DNA of 64,000 nt from the NCBI GenBank assembly GCA_027307045.1, contig DAHUXR010000008.1, forward strand, positions 1 to 64,000, written 5' to 3'. The position numbers and the translations under genes were made by a program. This document shows positions 21,001 to 29,687 of this stretch, piece after piece (the stretch's first letter is position 1; every line of letters starts with the position of its first letter). A model generated the notes under the pieces. That model did not search any database and was not told the origin of the DNA. It saw nothing but the letters and a program-made list of their open reading frames with translations. This DNA comes from Acidobacteriaceae bacterium (GTDB taxonomy: Bacteria > Acidobacteriota > Terriglobia > Terriglobales > Acidobacteriaceae).

Positions 21001-23818
21001 GCGCGGAAGCTTTCGGCGAGGTCGCAACTACTGGGAGCGGCTTGGCGGCTACTGGCAGAGCGGGCGCGATCGCAGGAGCAAAGCTCGTCTTCGGGATGCT
21101 TTCGCAAGGATTCTGCAGAAATTTATGCCTGTGCCGCAAATCAAATGGTCGATAAAAGCGATCTGCAAAAAGGGCTTTGGCCTGAACAGGCGCGCCCAGC
21201 GCAAACGCTGCCCCCGCGGCGGTCAACAATCCCCGCAACGAATCGCTTCCAACATTGAGCGCTACAGCGGGAATGTCAAATTGCCGCGACACTATGTCCG
21301 TCAATATCGATCCCGGCCCAACTTCGATCACCAGATCTGCCTCCGCAGCTATATCTCGGGCGGCCTTGGCGAACAGAACCGGCATAGTGATCTGGTCAGT
21401 GAGTAGCCGGCACAGGTCGGTATTTTCCTCAACGGCGGTTCCCGTTACCGTGGAAAAAATCCGTTTTGTTTTGTTTACATCGCCCAACCGCTCCGAGGTT
21501 AAATAAAGGGAGAACGCCGTTGCCGCATCGGCCATTAAAGGAGAGTGGAATGCGTGCGAAACAGGAAGCATGGTAGCGGTGACTCCATCAGCGTTCAGGC
21601 GGCCAAGAAAACGTTTCACCGCAAATGCTTTTCCGGAGACGACGGTCTGTGTGGGTGCATTGTCCGCGGCCACAACAATAGGATCGCCATTCAACCTGTG
21701 CCTTACATCTTCACAAGCAGCGCGGATGGATGCCATGCTGCCCGCGGGGTCTCCCAGCTGCGACATCAGACGTCCGCGCTCTGCGACCACCCGCAGCAGC
21801 GTCTCTTCATCCATGGCTCCGGCCCAGCACAGCGAGACGAGTTCTCCAAGGCTATGACCGGCCGCGACGCTTGCTTCAATGCCGAGCGAGCACAGCAATA
21901 GCAATCCAGCCATTGAAGCCGTAGCAATGCAGGGCTGCGCGACCGCAGTATCAAGACTCCAAACTTGCGGCAGACGGGCGCGCATATACATGTCGCGAAC
22001 CTTACTGAATCGCCGTGACCATATTCCGCCATTGGTATGCACAGGCGACGATTGTCCGGGAAAGAGGAAGCCAATGCGTGGAGGTGTGCCTGCTTTGCTT
22101 AGAAATATTCCCTGGCTACAGTCCATTTGCTTCGTGGCGCCCAATGCACAACAATCGCGCAGCACGTTGACGGCATGCTCCAGCTCCTGCGGAGTCGACG
22201 CAACAAATGCCGCCCGCAGTGCCTTTTGGTCGCTATCCAAGTCATTGGCGAGATGAGCCGCCAGATCGGTCATCTCCGCATAAGAAATCTCATTGGCAAG
22301 CAAGAAAATCTCATCGAGCTGTTCCGCCAGTTCAGCATGGCCCGAAGCTTGCAGCAAGAAAAGCTCGCAATCCTGTGCGGACGAAAGTCGCTGCTGCTCA
22401 AATCCCGTAAAACTCTTGCGACGTGAATGGTCCGCAGCCTCAAGCGTCACATGGGTGTTGATTCCGCCAAAACCAAATGCGCTTACGCCAGCGCGCGCGG
22501 GCGAGTCGCCCGGCCATAACTCGGCTTCTTGCATGATGCGAAGCGCAGGCCGCTCTTTGTTGAGTTCGGAATGAGGATGGTCGCAGCCTGTGTTGGGAGG
22601 AAGTACTTTTGCCTGCAAGACCATCGCAGTCTTTATCAAGCCGGCAACTCCGGCAGCTGCCTTGGTGTGGCCGATATTGGCTTTCACGGATCCGATGGCC
22701 GCCGCAGTGGCATGGTTACTTGCAGCTCTCCTTGCCTGTGAGAGCGCCTGTAACTCGACTGCATCACCGATGGCCGTTCCTGTTCCATGGCCTTCAAAAT
22801 AAGCAACGGAATCAATGCCGTACCCTGCACGACGATAGGCCCGATCAAGCGCGAGAAGCTGTCCGGACGACTCAGGCCGCGTGATGCCGCCACTGCCATC
22901 CGATGAGATACCCCAGCCGCGAATCACGGCGCGGACAGAATGCTGCTGCGCCATTGCTTCTTCACGCCGCATCAACACCACAAATCCGCAACCCTCGCCC
23001 GGCCAGAATCCAGACGACTGCTCATCGAACACCCGCATCTTGTCAACGGCTAAGGCGCCAAGCTTGGAAAAGCCGGCAAGTTCAAATGGGTCGAGGCTTA
23101 AATCAACGCCGCCGGCAAGAGCCACATCAACGTCTCCGGCCTGCAACGCGGAACAAGCATTAACAATAGCTAACAGACTAGAGGCGCACGCGCCATCCAC
23201 GACGTATCCGCCGCCCTTAAGATCAAAGTAATTGCAGATCCTGCCGGCAATCGTGTTGGAAAGACCGCCGGCCAGAGAGTCTTCAGTCGTGGCAGGAAAA
23301 GGGCTCTTGTACAGCGACTCAATTTCGACGAGCAGCCGGACGTTATCAGCGGAAAGTTTTCCTCCACCATTCTGGAGGGCAGCGCTGATCACCCGCCGAA
23401 CGTAAGGCCAGCGCAAGCGCATCAGGTTGGCGCGCGAGAACTCGCCTGTGAGCGTGTTGCCGACAAAAACTCCTGTGCGCTCACGCTGACCGGCACTGCC
23501 GTTTGACATTCCAGCATCCGTTAGCGCTTGGTCCGCGACATCGAGTGCAAGCCAATGGGAGAGATCGGTAGCGAGAAAAGTGTCGCCAGAAACTCGAAAA
23601 CGTACGCGATCAAATTCATAGTCTTCAAGCACAGCGGCCATCGTCACTGAAATAGCATCTTCGCGCTGCTGTGGCGCGGAATAGTCCTCGAGATTCAAGC
23701 GTAAGCGAGGAATGTGGCGGAAGGAGCGCCGCTGCGCCAGCACGTTCTCCCACAATTCCCGCGGAGAACGGGCTTCAGCATAGCGGCACGCCATACCGAC
23801 AATGGCAATTTCACTCAT
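18074..23818 (-). CDS. pksE: enediyne-type iterative type I polyketide synthase, KS-AT-ACP-KR-DH-PPTase (1914 aa)
   Basis: KS: VDGACASSLL (Cys about residue 211), EGHGTGT, NIGHTKAAAG; AT: GHSLGE, HAFH; ACP: DDLHLNSIGISQIV; KR: VSGGGKGITAE, FGSIIGRTGLQGEGHYGLANEW; DH-like: DPYLKDHCFRGDQILPAVLGMEAMAQVA; C-terminal PPTase-like: VGCDMEQ...AWTLKESLRKCG. Confidence 0.93.
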   Translation of the reverse strand: MSEIAIVGMACRYAEARSPRELWENVLAQRRSFRHIPRLRLNLEDYSAPQQREDAISVTMAAVLEDYEFDRVRFRVSGDTFLATDLSHWLALDVADQALTDAGMSNGSAGQRERTGVFVGNTLTGEFSRANLMRLRWPYVRRVISAALQNGGGKLSADNVRLLVEIESLYKSPFPATTEDSLAGGLSNTIAGRICNYFDLKGGGYVVDGACASSLLAIVNACSALQAGDVDVALAGGVDLSLDPFELAGFSKLGALAVDKMRVFDEQSSGFWPGEGCGFVVLMRREEAMAQQHSVRAVIRGWGISSDGSGGITRPESSGQLLALDRAYRRAGYGIDSVAYFEGHGTGTAIGDAVELQALSQARRAASNHATAAAIGSVKANIGHTKAAAGVAGLIKTAMVLQAKVLPPNTGCDHPHSELNKERPALRIMQEAELWPGDSPARAGVSAFGFGGINTHVTLEAADHSRRKSFTGFEQQRLSSAQDCELFLLQASGHAELAEQLDEIFLLANEISYAEMTDLAAHLANDLDSDQKALRAAFVASTPQELEHAVNVLRDCCALGATKQMDCSQGIFLSKAGTPPRIGFLFPGQSSPVHTNGGIWSRRFSKVRDMYMRARLPQVWSLDTAVAQPCIATASMAGLLLLCSLGIEASVAAGHSLGELVSLCWAGAMDEETLLRVVAERGRLMSQLGDPAGSMASIRAACEDVRHRLNGDPIVVAADNAPTQTVVSGKAFAVKRFLGRLNADGVTATMLPVSHAFHSPLMADAATAFSLYLTSERLGDVNKTKRIFSTVTGTAVEENTDLCRLLTDQITMPVLFAKAARDIAAEADLVIEVGPGSILTDIVSRQFDIPAVALNVGSDSLRGLLTAAGAAFALGAPVQAKALFADRFYRPFDLRHRHKFLQNPCESIPKTSFAPAIAPALPVAAKPLPVVATSPKASALETLRRLVAQRTQLPLETILPENRFLDDLHLNSIGISQIVLEAAEQSGSVAPVSPMEFTNATLSETAKILERSRSRATSGGEQKYPAGAESWIRTLGIELVEKPLRIRPSPRSGSSQWQVMAIEQSDSIKSLAQQFESVSGRGIICCVPRLRTVEASEFLLRSVQSCVNQKVDDVVFVQHGGGAGALARSLFLEHRKMTVTVVDVSEASPQMAELVVSEARAASGFTEAVYDANGIRREPRLKVLWPERNDSAMALGARDLLLVSGGGKGITAECALTLARTFGCRLALLGRSHPERDEELQRNLQRFRNANVAFAYFPVDLIDETAAQEAIRRIQSQMGAVTAVLHGAGINNPKQLADLTERDLRITLDVKVIALRNMLQALDQNNLRLLLVFGSIIGRTGLQGEGHYGLANEWLRMEVEDWQRLHPVCRCLNMEWSVWAGVGMGQRLGVLESLQQQGITPLPLDQALSCLPEMLAWERAPASCIVTGRTGQLPTLGFGHSDLPLLRFLENVRLHYPGIELIADAEISADTDPYLKDHCFRGDQILPAVLGMEAMAQVAGALEETKQSPQFHNLRFDRPIVVPPGKSIVLRVAAVRRRPGVIVVAVRSSTTSFHVDHLTGECIFGSKSGLDMEPTVGGLTQRQILPLVPEGDIYGRILFHQGRFCRITAYHELEAKRCVAGISGSAKQQWFARYLPGDMILGNAASHDAVIHCVQACIPHKTVLPTGVDSVSASATWTTQAAIVTAEERQHNGDDFIYDVRVEDSDGRICERWNGLRLHAVAPIETQDAWPAALLAPYLERRLCGILPSTDVRISLNEVTANHDSKCSCHRPDGKPEECVAPGIQLSRSHCASLILIARSRQLVGCDMEQCTERDDASWTGLLGEHWLSMAQLIATESHSRLQDASTQAWTLKESLRKCGAAFDQHLQIKTQTSDGWTILSSGELQAATFRTSIQGFQGEVAFAFVTGRRHEVL

Positions 23819-24789
23819 GCCTGTTTTAACCGCGCTACCTCAGCGGCGGCTGCCGGGATACGGACTTGCTCAATCGCTTCATCCTTTGATGAGCGCTTCC
23901 GTTTGAGCAGTGCGTACGCATGCAGGCTCAAGCCTCTTGTGGCACTGGTGAGCGCCAGTGCGATGAACAGCCCGAATACCACATGAACAACGAACAGCAA
24001 GGCATAAATTGTGGCCACAGAGAGCCCAAATGCCGCCTGTCGAGCAGGCTTGATGGGCGTGGTAGCGGGATCAGGAATCATGTAGAGCGAGAACAGGATG
24101 AAACCGGCGCTCGTCATGGGAAGGAATGGCACAGCCAGCGGCATGCCAAAGGCTATTTTTCGGATCAGCGCCTGCGCGGCGAAGCCCAAAAACCAGGCCA
24201 GTACCAGAGGCAATCTTCCCGTAAACTTTGCGTGAATGATCGTTCCGGTAACCAGGATAAACGCTGGGATCAGCCAGTGACCTAAACCCGTAACGTTCTC
24301 GGTAAATTGGTACGGAGGCGCAAGACCCGCGGCCGGAAGCAGCAACAGCGTTACGGTAATTCCCAAATTGGAAGGATTGAAAATGTGCTGCGTCTGTCCG
24401 TTGCCAATGGGTGCGCGGAAAAGCACTTTTGAAGCCAGTGAGAGTGCGACCGCAAACACAATTGGCGCAAGCCGCGAGTTCGCATAAATCAGCATGGCGC
24501 AGGCCAATCCGGGAATGATGCAAGGCGGAAGAAAATTCACAACATTCGCTGTGCTTCCGGCGAACCTCGGCGCTCGCTGATTCATGCGGGCATCCAGCCA
24601 TTCCAGGAAAAAAGCAACAGCGCAGGCCGCCAATACGCCGACGATCGGCTGTGCATAGGATTGCTCAAAGCCAAGCACCGTATCGCCAAGAATGGTCCAT
24701 GCGATGAGCAAAATTGTGAAATACCAAAGCGCGAAGAAACGCATTTTTGGATCTTTGCGCGGATAGAAGTTGAGCGTTGCGTAAGTCAT
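23815..24789 (-). CDS. unbU: enediyne biosynthesis membrane protein UnbU (E5)
   Basis: Multi-TM protein with IFNPSNLGITVTLLL (RnfD-like region), sited between UnbV and PKSE with a 4-nt stop/start overlap. Confidence 0.85.
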   Translation of the reverse strand: MTYATLNFYPRKDPKMRFFALWYFTILLIAWTILGDTVLGFEQSYAQPIVGVLAACAVAFFLEWLDARMNQRAPRFAGSTANVVNFLPPCIIPGLACAMLIYANSRLAPIVFAVALSLASKVLFRAPIGNGQTQHIFNPSNLGITVTLLLLPAAGLAPPYQFTENVTGLGHWLIPAFILVTGTIIHAKFTGRLPLVLAWFLGFAAQALIRKIAFGMPLAVPFLPMTSAGFILFSLYMIPDPATTPIKPARQAAFGLSVATIYALLFVVHVVFGLFIALALTSATRGLSLHAYALLKRKRSSKDEAIEQVRIPAAAAEVARLKQA

Positions 24790-24806
24790 AAGTTTCTCCG
24801 CCTTTC

Positions 24807-26762
24807 TTACTGGCCCAGTACAATCGTGTGCCAGCCAGGATGGATAGGTACTGTCTTCTTCACTACGCGGCCTGTAGCATCACGCCAGGCCAAATCGACT
24901 TGCAGCATTGCTTCTGGCCTGGTTGTGCCCAAGCCAAAGTGCAGATCTGTGCTGCGTTTTCCTGAATGTCCGCTGCCGCCATCAACCTGCGCAGAGAGAG
25001 TGCGCCCGTCAGGCAAATGCACCGTCGCGGTGGCGCCAATCGCGGGACGTCCGTAGAGATCAGGGCCCGGATGGCCTGCGCGTTCCTGGAAATTGCCGGG
25101 GCCGCCGTTTACGGGCAATAACAGATGCAACGCAAGAAAATTCCCTGCTGCCGGACTCTCATTCTTGAACAAGTACGAATCGCCCCATTGGCCCGCAATG
25201 ATAAAATCAAGCCGACCATCACCATCCACATCAGCAAGAGCAATTCCCCTCCCCAGCATGGGGCTTGCGATACCTGCTTCTGCTGCGATGTTGTGGAAGC
25301 GATGATCGGCACCTTCGACGAAAAACACAGTCTCATTGTGGCCGCTCACATCGTCTCCGGGACGGAATGACGGCCAGAGGCGCGGATCGCTGATCAAGCT
25401 GTCATTGGAAGTGCCCAGAGACTGGAGTTCAGGCCAACGATTGATTTTGCCTTTGATGAAGCCCACGGCTTGCACGATCTGAAGAGCGCCGCTGTTGTCA
25501 AAGTCAGCCATGCGCGCGTCCCATCCCCAGCCGCTGCGAGACACGCCAAGACTCTCGCTGGCTTGAACGTATGGAGCCTTGCCATGCTTAATCGCGTCGC
25601 GATCACCCGTGCTCAGCCACAAGAAATGGCTTTCCTGCAACGCATAGTCATCAGCGATGTTGCTGACAAAAATGTCCGGTATGCCATCGCCATTCAGGTC
25701 AGCAAAATCCACGCCCATGCCTTTGAATGAATCGCGTCCCAGGACGCTGGAGGCAGGCGTGTTGAAGCCGCGGTGCCCTTCCAGCAGAGTAAAGGCAACG
25801 TGGCCCGGCGTTGACACGTTGTGCAACAAGCGGTCGGGACCAAAGTCATGCGCGAAATAAATCTCCGGAAGTAGGTCTCCGTCTAGATCGGCGGCACCGG
25901 CTCCCAACGTCCAGCCGTGCTCCACTTCCGGCGGGAAAATATTCTTTATTTCTTCAAAACGCGCGAACGGATAATTGCCGCCATGACCTTCTTTCCACAA
26001 CAACACGTGCTTGCTACCGCCGTTAAAGGACCGCGACTTGGTGTTGTGCATCACCTCAGTGCCGGAGGCAGTGGCATCAAGAATGTGGGCGCCATCCTGA
26101 AAATAATTTCCGATGATGAGGTCAGGATGACCGTCGCCATCTACATCAGCGAAGAAACCGGCGTTTGAATACCAACGCTCTTCTCCGGGAACCAGTTCAA
26201 CGGCATGAAAGTCTTCCGCAGTAAGAGGGCTCTGGTGTCCAGGAATTCCCGAAGCGCGAAGAAAAGCAACGGGAGTCCGCCCCCAGTAATAGACAACAAT
26301 GTCGAGCAATCCATCTTCGTTGACATCCCCAATCAGGCAACCCATCGGCGCCATTGTGGAAGCGTCATAGCGCACCGGCTTCAGATCGAATGCTTTATAG
26401 CGATCGCCTGTTGTGGGCGCAGGTTCAATGCGCACTTGATCTGTCCGTGGATCAACCAGGCAGATGTCATTGGCCAGACCGTCGCCATCAAGATCGCCTG
26501 CTGCCACCCCTGCTCCCACGGATGAGATCCATGCGGAGATGCGTTTAAGACTGGGATGCACTACGCGAACGGTTTTGGATGGCGCTGATGCGTCATGAGG
26601 CAGCGTATAACGGACAAAATGAAACCGCGAGGCCAGCGTGCTGCGTTCGCTCGCGGAAATTCCTGGTTCCCTTGCCTGAATAAACAGGACAGCCACAATG
26701 AGGGCTGCTGCGATTTTAGTCAGGTTTAGCCGAAACCAGGGGTTGGAAGAGTTCATATTCAT
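24807..26762 (-). CDS. unbV: enediyne biosynthesis protein UnbV (E4): FG-GAP/VCBS repeats + ASPIC/UnbV domain
   Basis: Repeated D-x-DGDG motifs (GDLDGDGLANDICLVD, DVDGDGHPDLIIGNYF, DLNGDGIPDIFVSN, DVDGDGRLDFIIAGQ) and C-terminal GATATVHLPDGRTLSAQVDGGSGHSGKRSTDLHFGLG. Confidence 0.9.
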   Translation of the reverse strand: MNMNSSNPWFRLNLTKIAAALIVAVLFIQAREPGISASERSTLASRFHFVRYTLPHDASAPSKTVRVVHPSLKRISAWISSVGAGVAAGDLDGDGLANDICLVDPRTDQVRIEPAPTTGDRYKAFDLKPVRYDASTMAPMGCLIGDVNEDGLLDIVVYYWGRTPVAFLRASGIPGHQSPLTAEDFHAVELVPGEERWYSNAGFFADVDGDGHPDLIIGNYFQDGAHILDATASGTEVMHNTKSRSFNGGSKHVLLWKEGHGGNYPFARFEEIKNIFPPEVEHGWTLGAGAADLDGDLLPEIYFAHDFGPDRLLHNVSTPGHVAFTLLEGHRGFNTPASSVLGRDSFKGMGVDFADLNGDGIPDIFVSNIADDYALQESHFLWLSTGDRDAIKHGKAPYVQASESLGVSRSGWGWDARMADFDNSGALQIVQAVGFIKGKINRWPELQSLGTSNDSLISDPRLWPSFRPGDDVSGHNETVFFVEGADHRFHNIAAEAGIASPMLGRGIALADVDGDGRLDFIIAGQWGDSYLFKNESPAAGNFLALHLLLPVNGGPGNFQERAGHPGPDLYGRPAIGATATVHLPDGRTLSAQVDGGSGHSGKRSTDLHFGLGTTRPEAMLQVDLAWRDATGRVVKKTVPIHPGWHTIVLGQ

Positions 26763-27712
26763 GTGAATTCCCTCGCAGTGGATTTCGCAGATGAGAAGTA
26801 GTTCTGCACCAGTTCTCGCCATTCCCGATATGGCGAGGAGGAGTTTCTGTTGACTTGAGCCAGCGCACGGTCACACAGCGCGGCGGCCTGTTCTGCTTTT
26901 ATAGCGGCCAAAGCAGCACATGCTTCTTCCGTGTGCATCGCTTCATTGCCTGCCAGTTGCCGGGCTTTGGCGGCAAAAGCAGCGCCCTGCGCAAGAGCGC
27001 AATTGAAGCGGCCCGCAAGAGACACAGCTTCTTCCATATCGGGCGAAATCGCGCCGCCAGCATAGGCGCAAGCCAAGCCTATGCCGCTCCATGCGTCGCC
27101 CTGGTAGAGCGCCGGAAAACCGGAAATGGTCTTCGCTATCTGGTGAAAATCGCAGCCATGGACGAACCACAAGCTGCGCCCAAACCCCTGATAGAAAACA
27201 CGGCGCGCATCCAGCGAAAGACGTTTGACTGCAGTGGCTAAAGATTCTTTGAAATGGAAGTATCCCTGGTGAAATCCATAACCATCCAGAACCAGCCAGC
27301 GCAGTACAGGATCGAACTTGCAGATAACTTTCTCTATACGCCAGCGTAACCACGGCAACCGGGCGCACGCCCATCCTGCTCCTACGTGAAGCATATAGAT
27401 ATGTCGCTTGCCAGGGCCTGCCATGAATTCTGCAAGAAGGGGTGAGCCGGAGAGCATGGCATCGCGAAGCGCCAGTGCCATGGCCGCACCTTCATAAGCA
27501 AAGCCTCGATACTCCCGTTCAACTCGCTCAAGTTTTTCAGTGAGCGCTTCCAACTTGTTTTCTTGCAAGGCCGCGTGGTATCCCACAAGAAAAATCGTGC
27601 CCACATGCTCCAGGCGGTCGCGGACTTCAGGTCTAAAGGCGGAAAACCCGCGACGCACGAATGTAACTTCGCGGCCGTTAATACTTAACAATTTGTTTAG
27701 ACCCGGCAACAT
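26759..27712 (-). CDS. unbL: enediyne biosynthesis protein UnbL (E3, DUF1702)
   Basis: HVGAGWACARLPW...DPVLRWLVLDGYGFHQGYFH...RRVFYQGFGRSLWFVHG...PALYQGDAWSGIGLACAYAGG. Confidence 0.88.
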   Translation of the reverse strand: MLPGLNKLLSINGREVTFVRRGFSAFRPEVRDRLEHVGTIFLVGYHAALQENKLEALTEKLERVEREYRGFAYEGAAMALALRDAMLSGSPLLAEFMAGPGKRHIYMLHVGAGWACARLPWLRWRIEKVICKFDPVLRWLVLDGYGFHQGYFHFKESLATAVKRLSLDARRVFYQGFGRSLWFVHGCDFHQIAKTISGFPALYQGDAWSGIGLACAYAGGAISPDMEEAVSLAGRFNCALAQGAAFAAKARQLAGNEAMHTEEACAALAAIKAEQAAALCDRALAQVNRNSSSPYREWRELVQNYFSSAKSTAREFT

Positions 27713-27714
27713 TC

Positions 27715-28338
27715 CTAACGCCGACCACCAGACGAAATGCGTGGAATATCGATTAATTCTTCCTGCGACGGCTGAGCAGGGAACTTTTCTGGTGACGACC
27801 CATCGACGACTAACGATCTGCTTTCCAAAGCCCGTACTGATCCAAGATCGACCTCAACGGCAAACGCGCGTCCTATGGAATCGAGCGAAACAACAACGCG
27901 AGTGTTGTTGACCTTGCGAACCAGGGTCCCTTTGAGCCCGACAAGCGCTCCTGCAGTAATCACAACACGTTGTCCCTTACTCAGGCATTCGTGCGGCACT
28001 GCGTTACCAGACTGCAGCCCGCGCCCGATCCACGCAATTTCTTCATCACTGAGTACCGCGGGAGAACTGCCCGAGCCAACAAAATAGAGCACATTCGGGA
28101 GCGTGAGTACGCGCATGCGCTCCGCGTGCGGCAAGTGGACAAAAACGTAGCCGGGAAATAACGGCACATCCAGCGTGACGCGGCGGTCCTTCCATTGCCG
28201 CAAAGACTTGAAGCATGGGAGAAAATGCTCTATTCGCAGATGATCGAGCCGGGATGCCGTGGTCTTTTCCTGATTAGTGCGGACAAACAGCACAAACCAT
28301 TGCGGCAGAAATGAGTCAAATGGAGGGAGTATGCCCAC
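27715..28338 (-). CDS. NusG-like transcription antiterminator (UpxY/LoaP/TaA type)
   Basis: NGN-like QWFVLFVRTNQEKTTASRL...VPLFPGYVFVHL and KOW-like GALVGLKGTLVRKVNNTRVVVSL; GTG start; 2 nt before unbL. Confidence 0.88.
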   Translation of the reverse strand: MGILPPFDSFLPQWFVLFVRTNQEKTTASRLDHLRIEHFLPCFKSLRQWKDRRVTLDVPLFPGYVFVHLPHAERMRVLTLPNVLYFVGSGSSPAVLSDEEIAWIGRGLQSGNAVPHECLSKGQRVVITAGALVGLKGTLVRKVNNTRVVVSLDSIGRAFAVEVDLGSVRALESRSLVVDGSSPEKFPAQPSQEELIDIPRISSGGRR

Positions 28339-28383
28339 GATTGTATTGGTTGACTAAGCGAGTGAAGGATGTAGCTTCGCCCC

Positions 28384-28406
28384 GTCACTTACAGGGGATG
28401 TGTGAC
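28384..28406 (-). promoter_or_regulatory. candidate leader RNA hairpin upstream of the antiterminator
   Basis: On + strand GTCAC-tt-ACA-gggga-TGT-GTGAC, an 8-bp stem with 2-nt bulge, about 46 nt upstream of the GTG start. Confidence 0.35.
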
Positions 28407-28748
28407 CTGAACCCTTGCATTGAGGCGAGAAAAGAAGGCAGTCTTGAAAGTGCAACAGGCGAACCCGAATACTGACCTGATGCCGGCTGCGACACGAGCT
28501 GATCAAAGTTCTCCTCCCGACGCCGCCCTATCAGCCCGGGGTTAGAGAAATCCACATTACGACTTGGGAATTGCATTAGCAATAGACAATCGAGACAGCA
28601 GGAAATTTTTTCGTGATTTTGTCCCAAAACGGGAAGATCACATCGCGGCCAGAGAGGCTGCCGCGTTCGGCGGGAGCAAAGCGGCGCGCCCGCTTCATGG
28701 AAGAAACGCGCCGCCCATACAGGAAGTTCTACTCCTTGATCTCTACTC

Positions 28749-29537
28749 TTACTGCGCAGAGATGCAAGTAGCTATAGCAGTCGCGGAGCCGGTGGGCTGC
28801 TGCGTTTTTGCTGATGTCGTAGTTGGGCTAGTAGCTTGCACCCCAGAGCTACACTTGCTCGGGACCACCGGATGCGGCCCATTATGTACCGGCCTTGGGT
28901 ATATACCGCCGGATGGAAATGTCGTGGAGGATGGATATCCCGAAGGCGGCGTTGTGGTGTATGTGGAGTTCGTGGAACTCAGTGAGATTGTTTTGGCTGG
29001 CTGGTGCCCAACATAGTTCGCTGAATTGGTGACGCTGGTTCCGGCTTTCACAAAAATCACATCGGCATTTACGTTGAAGCTGGAATCAAACGTGCCATCC
29101 GTGCGGACCGTCATGGTCCCAGTGGATCCGGAAAGAGAATCCGGCTGCGGCAACACGCTGGTGGAAACTTTTCCGCCGGAATTGTTGATGGTCACGTATA
29201 CATCCACCTGCTGTCCATTAAAAGTAACAGGGGAAGCGCTCTTCATGAACAATGCGGTTACTTCCAACGGTACCGTTCCGCCGCCTTGAGGCACGTCCTG
29301 CGTACGATGCATGATCGTATCAGTGGTTCCCGTACCACCCTGAATTGGCACGCCGTTCAGGGGCACGTTGCCCAAATTGACCGAGCTAAGATCGATGGAA
29401 GCGCCCGATCCGGTTTGCAACAGGTCGTACCCAGCCGTCTGCGCAGAGGCAAATACAGAAACGGCAAATATCGACAGCACCAACAAACTCTTTAACAAAA
29501 ACGATCTTGTCATCATACTGGACATCGGGTTTTTCAT
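28749..29537 (-). CDS. secreted hypothetical protein with Ser/Thr/Pro-rich C-terminus
   Basis: Signal peptide (MTRSFLLKSLLVLSIFAVSVFASAQ); low-complexity tail. Confidence 0.65.
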   Translation of the reverse strand: MKNPMSSMMTRSFLLKSLLVLSIFAVSVFASAQTAGYDLLQTGSGASIDLSSVNLGNVPLNGVPIQGGTGTTDTIMHRTQDVPQGGGTVPLEVTALFMKSASPVTFNGQQVDVYVTINNSGGKVSTSVLPQPDSLSGSTGTMTVRTDGTFDSSFNVNADVIFVKAGTSVTNSANYVGHQPAKTISLSSTNSTYTTTPPSGYPSSTTFPSGGIYPRPVHNGPHPVVPSKCSSGVQATSPTTTSAKTQQPTGSATAIATCISAQ

Positions 29538-29687
29538 AGAGTTCAGTCTCCTTGAGGTGAGACTTGATTAGAAACTTCCGGGCCATCGACATTCTTCTCC
29601 TGGATTGCGAAAAGTGAAAATCTTCTAAATAAAAGTCGTGGCAGTTTCAAAATGGAACTCCCAAACGGACTATGGGAATCCGGGCGT

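Noticed and set aside
18074-23818. PKS interpreted as a PUFA synthase subunit
   Set aside because: One ACP rather than a tandem array, C-terminal DH and PPTase in the same chain, and UnbL/UnbV/UnbU/TE neighbours favour enediyne PKSE.
24807-26762. FG-GAP protein as a generic integrin-like or CRTAC1-type surface protein
   Set aside because: Position between UnbL and UnbU and the ASPIC-like C-terminus fit UnbV better.
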